This document shows positions 61,942 to 64,000 of a stretch of 64,000 nt of DNA, in pieces. Source of the DNA: Cryobacterium sp. CG_9.6 (GTDB taxonomy: Bacteria; Actinomycetota; Actinomycetes; Actinomycetales; Microbacteriaceae); the NCBI RefSeq assembly GCF_029893365.1, contig NZ_JARXUZ010000001.1:1-64000 (forward strand). The letters are read 5' to 3'. The notes under the pieces are model-generated. The model saw nothing but the letters and a program-made list of their open reading frames with translations. It searched no databases and was not told the DNA's origin. Position numbers and translations under genes: made by a program. Numbering within the stretch: position 1 is the first letter of the stretch; the number at the start of each line of letters is the position of its first letter.

Positions 61942-62346
61942 CTACACAAACATCAGCACAAAGCCGAAGATAGCGGCTACAACGCCCACCAGAATGAGGA
62001 TCAGCCCGGTGAGGCGCAGGGCGCGGCCGTCGTGACTCGGGTTGTCGGTGCGACAGCGATCGGGTGAGCGCGGCAGGTACCACACGGGAATGTCGTCCCC
62101 GGGCAGCAGCCCCTGGGACTCGTGGGTGTTCTGATGGCCCGCGTGCACATCGCCCTGGCCGTCGAACCATCGAATCACCGAGCCGTTTTTGGACACGGCG
62201 ATCACGCCATCCGCTTTCACCCAGCGATGACTGACCGCACGCACGATAAGGCCGGTGATGAGCAGCGGAATTCCGGCGGCCAGCCCCACAAGGGTGAGAA
62301 TCTCACTGATGATTCCGGAGATCGCCTCAAACTCCACACCATCCAC
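61942..62346 (-). CDS. DUF3592-like two-helix membrane protein
   Basis: 134 residues. One membrane helix near the N-terminus (LVGLAAGIPLLITGLIVRAV) and one at the C-terminus (LTGLILILVGVVAAIFGFVL) flank a short beta-rich part (ADGVIAVSKNGSVIRW, then LPGDDIPVWYLPRSPDRC), the layout of DUF3592 proteins. Function unknown. Its stop abuts the acetyl-CoA synthetase stop with no gap. Confidence 0.72.
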   Translation of the reverse strand: MDGVEFEAISGIISEILTLVGLAAGIPLLITGLIVRAVSHRWVKADGVIAVSKNGSVIRWFDGQGDVHAGHQNTHESQGLLPGDDIPVWYLPRSPDRCRTDNPSHDGRALRLTGLILILVGVVAAIFGFVLMFV

Positions 62347-62455
62347 CCTCCGTCGTCACTATCCCTGTCGGTAAATGTTATCGGCTGCGCAGGGGTTCTG
62401 AGCCACCGCCACAGGGTCTGCGGCGGTCTCCGTTGGCTGATGAGACGGCCTGGGG

Positions 62456-63649
62456 CTACGCCGCCGCCAGCTCGTTAGCAATTCGCACCCCAATTTCGAG
62501 CGCCGCCGTGGCCGCCGGCGAGGGAGCGTTGAGCACGTGAATTTGGCGGGGAGCCTTCTCAAAGTAAAAGTCATCCACCAGACTGCCATCTCGTCGCATC
62601 GCCTGGGCGCGCACGCCGGCATGGGTGGGAACCAGGCTGTTGTCGGCGAGTTCCGGCACCAACTCACGCAGACTCGCGAGAAACCGCTTCTGCGAGAACG
62701 ATCGCTGCACCTCTGCAATCCCGGTGCGCCAGAACTTTCCCCCGAGTTTCCATAGTCCCGGCCACTGTGCGCTTTCCAGAACGTCGCGCGGGTTGATGTT
62801 GAGCCAGGTATACCCCTCGCGAGCCAGCGCAAAGACAGCGTTCGGGCCGGCATGCACGGATCCGTTGAACATGCGCGTGAAGTGCACCCCGAGGAAGGGG
62901 AGATCCGGATCGGGGACCGGATAAATGAGGCCCTTCACGAGGTGCGACGCCTCCGGCGTCAGTTCGAAGTACTCCCCCCGAAAAGGGATGATGCGCACCT
63001 CCGGCTTGCGCCCCGCCAAACGCGCCACCCGATCGCTGTACAGTCCGGCGCAGTTCACAAACTGATCAGCCCGAAATTCATCCTGCTCCGTGGTGACGGT
63101 GACGGCATCCCGGTCGGAGGAGATCCCCACAATCTGCTGGTTCAGGTGCACCTGACCGCCGTTGGCCTCGATGTGGCGACGCAGTGCAGCACACACGCCC
63201 ACATAGTCGACGATGCCGGTTGAGTCCACCCGCAGGGCCGCAACGGCAGCGACGTGCGGCTCGTATTCTCGCGCCTCCTCGGGGCTAATCACCCGGCAGG
63301 GCACGTTATTGGCCTGACCGCGACGGTACAGTTCCTGCAGTGCCGGAATCTGCGCCGCGGTGGTCGCCACCACGAGCTTGCCGCAGGTCGTGACGGTCAC
63401 GTCATTCTCGCGCGCGAACGCCTTCATCGAGATCGCTCCGGCCGTTCCGAGTTCGGCCTTGAGACTGCCGGGCTTGTAATACAGTCCGGAATGAATCACG
63501 CCGGAGTTGTTGCCCGTCTGATGCTGGGCCACGTTAGATTCTTTCTCGAGCACAGTGACCCGCTGTCCGCGCTGGCTGAGGGCATAGGCGGTCGACAACC
63601 CGACGATTCCCGCGCCCGCCACGATCACATGATTCGGCGTTTTCGACAT
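62456..63649 (-). CDS. lhgO: L-2-hydroxyglutarate oxidase/dehydrogenase
   Basis: 397 residues, FAD-dependent DAO superfamily. The FAD motif is VIVAGAGIVGLSTAYALSQR at the N-terminus. LhgO signatures TGNNSGVIHSGLYYKPGSLK and QFVNCAGLYSDRVARLAG follow, with LGVHFTRMFNGSVHAGPNAV and HVLNAPSPAATAALEIG near the end. It oxidises L-2-hydroxyglutarate to 2-oxoglutarate, passing electrons to the quinone pool or oxygen. It stands alone: 222 bp without a gene separate it from the next divergent gene. Confidence 0.93.
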   Translation of the reverse strand: MSKTPNHVIVAGAGIVGLSTAYALSQRGQRVTVLEKESNVAQHQTGNNSGVIHSGLYYKPGSLKAELGTAGAISMKAFARENDVTVTTCGKLVVATTAAQIPALQELYRRGQANNVPCRVISPEEAREYEPHVAAVAALRVDSTGIVDYVGVCAALRRHIEANGGQVHLNQQIVGISSDRDAVTVTTEQDEFRADQFVNCAGLYSDRVARLAGRKPEVRIIPFRGEYFELTPEASHLVKGLIYPVPDPDLPFLGVHFTRMFNGSVHAGPNAVFALAREGYTWLNINPRDVLESAQWPGLWKLGGKFWRTGIAEVQRSFSQKRFLASLRELVPELADNSLVPTHAGVRAQAMRRDGSLVDDFYFEKAPRQIHVLNAPSPAATAALEIGVRIANELAAA

Positions 63650-63871
63650 CTGCTTCGTCCTTCGACACTTGGCCAGAACGCATCGTTCCGGGGGCGCTCA
63701 GCGCCGCACCTTCACGCCTGACTGTCACCATAGCGACTGGCCATTCGGGATTCCATAGTTTTGTACAAAGATCCCCGCAGCGTTACCCCCACTGCGCGCT
63801 GGCCACCCGACTAGAGTCGAAGGGAACCGGCTGCGCTGCTCACGGCACACGCCACAAAGAAGAGGACTGAC

Positions 63872-64000
63872 ATGCTGGCTGTGATTGTGGCCGTTGCGGT
63901 CGGGGCGGTCTGTGGCATGGGAATGGCGGTCGGATCAATGCGACGGTGGCGCCCCTGGCTGCATTTCCCCAGCGTCGTGGCGCTCGTGATAGCGGTCGTT
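63872..64000 (+). CDS. Membrane protein, 5' part only
   Basis: The frame runs off the window end after 43 codons. ATG 63872 has AAGAGGA eight bases upstream. The visible N-terminus MLAVIVAVAVGAVCGMGMAV is a membrane helix, followed by a positively charged loop (GSMRRWRPWLHFPS) and the start of a second helix. No family can be named from this part. Confidence 0.65.
   Translation, partial: MLAVIVAVAVGAVCGMGMAVGSMRRWRPWLHFPSVVALVIAVV

Overview
ORGANISM. The window is high-GC, gene-dense actinobacterial DNA. GTG and TTG starts are frequent, several promoters look leaderless, and overlapping stop/start codons link operons. Several traits together suggest a heterotrophic soil or cold-environment member of the Microbacteriaceae (inference): coenzyme F420 genes, DUF3151 next to purA, a CGNR zinc-finger regulator and TerC behind a Mn riboswitch. 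I saw no rRNA or tRNA genes, no CRISPR, no prophage and no transposase. LAYOUT. 1-2.9 kb: 3' part of a secreted type I pullulanase. 2.9-7 kb: TetR-controlled operon (SDR, acyl-CoA dehydrogenase, APH-type kinase) that starts with a remnant of an acyl-CoA synthetase. 7-13.3 kb: mixed metabolic genes (EEP nuclease, SDR, chorismate mutase, EamA exporter, two GNATs, flavin monooxygenase). 13.3-18.7 kb: fbiC, purA, DUF3151, an NTF2-like protein and a TrmH-type methylase. 18.8-25.4 kb: a manganese region (mntH, mntR with twin operator boxes, and TerC under a yybP-ykoY riboswitch), with HAD, YigZ, CGNR and EamA genes between. 25.5-29 kb: repeat-rich stretch around a septum-formation-like protein, pyrE, four 97-bp inverted-repeat elements and a 40-residue membrane protein. 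29.1-32.7 kb: LysR regulator and a frameshifted UvrA-like ABC protein. 32.7-48.1 kb: a large catabolic region (semialdehyde dehydrogenase, hydroxyacid dehydrogenase, LysR, MFS transporter, omega-aminotransferase, NMT1/THI5-type ABC importer, F420-type LLM oxidoreductase, dihydropyrimidinase, beta-ureidopropionase, MocR regulator). 48.2-51.9 kb: F420 genes cofD, cofC, cofE and an FGD-like F420 oxidoreductase. 52-64 kb: exonuclease III, fumarylpyruvate-hydrolase-like enzyme, AEC carrier, hydrolase, SDR, sulfonate-type ABC importer, acetyl-CoA synthetase, L-2-hydroxyglutarate oxidase and a partial membrane protein. HOW IT FITS TOGETHER. The main proposal is that 32.7-46.6 kb encodes reductive pyrimidine catabolism: import, then ring reduction, ring opening, removal of the carbamoyl group, transamination, and conversion of the semialdehyde to acetyl- or propionyl-CoA. 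The usual dihydropyrimidine dehydrogenase is missing. An LLM/F420-type reductase sits exactly where that enzyme should be, and F420 assembly genes plus an F420-reducing-type dehydrogenase lie immediately beyond. A second point is that FbiC, 28 kb away, keeps its CofG radical-SAM cysteines but has lost the cysteine cluster of its CofH half, so FO synthesis may need a second CofH elsewhere. A third theme is layered manganese control of import (MntR boxes on mntH) and of TerC (riboswitch).
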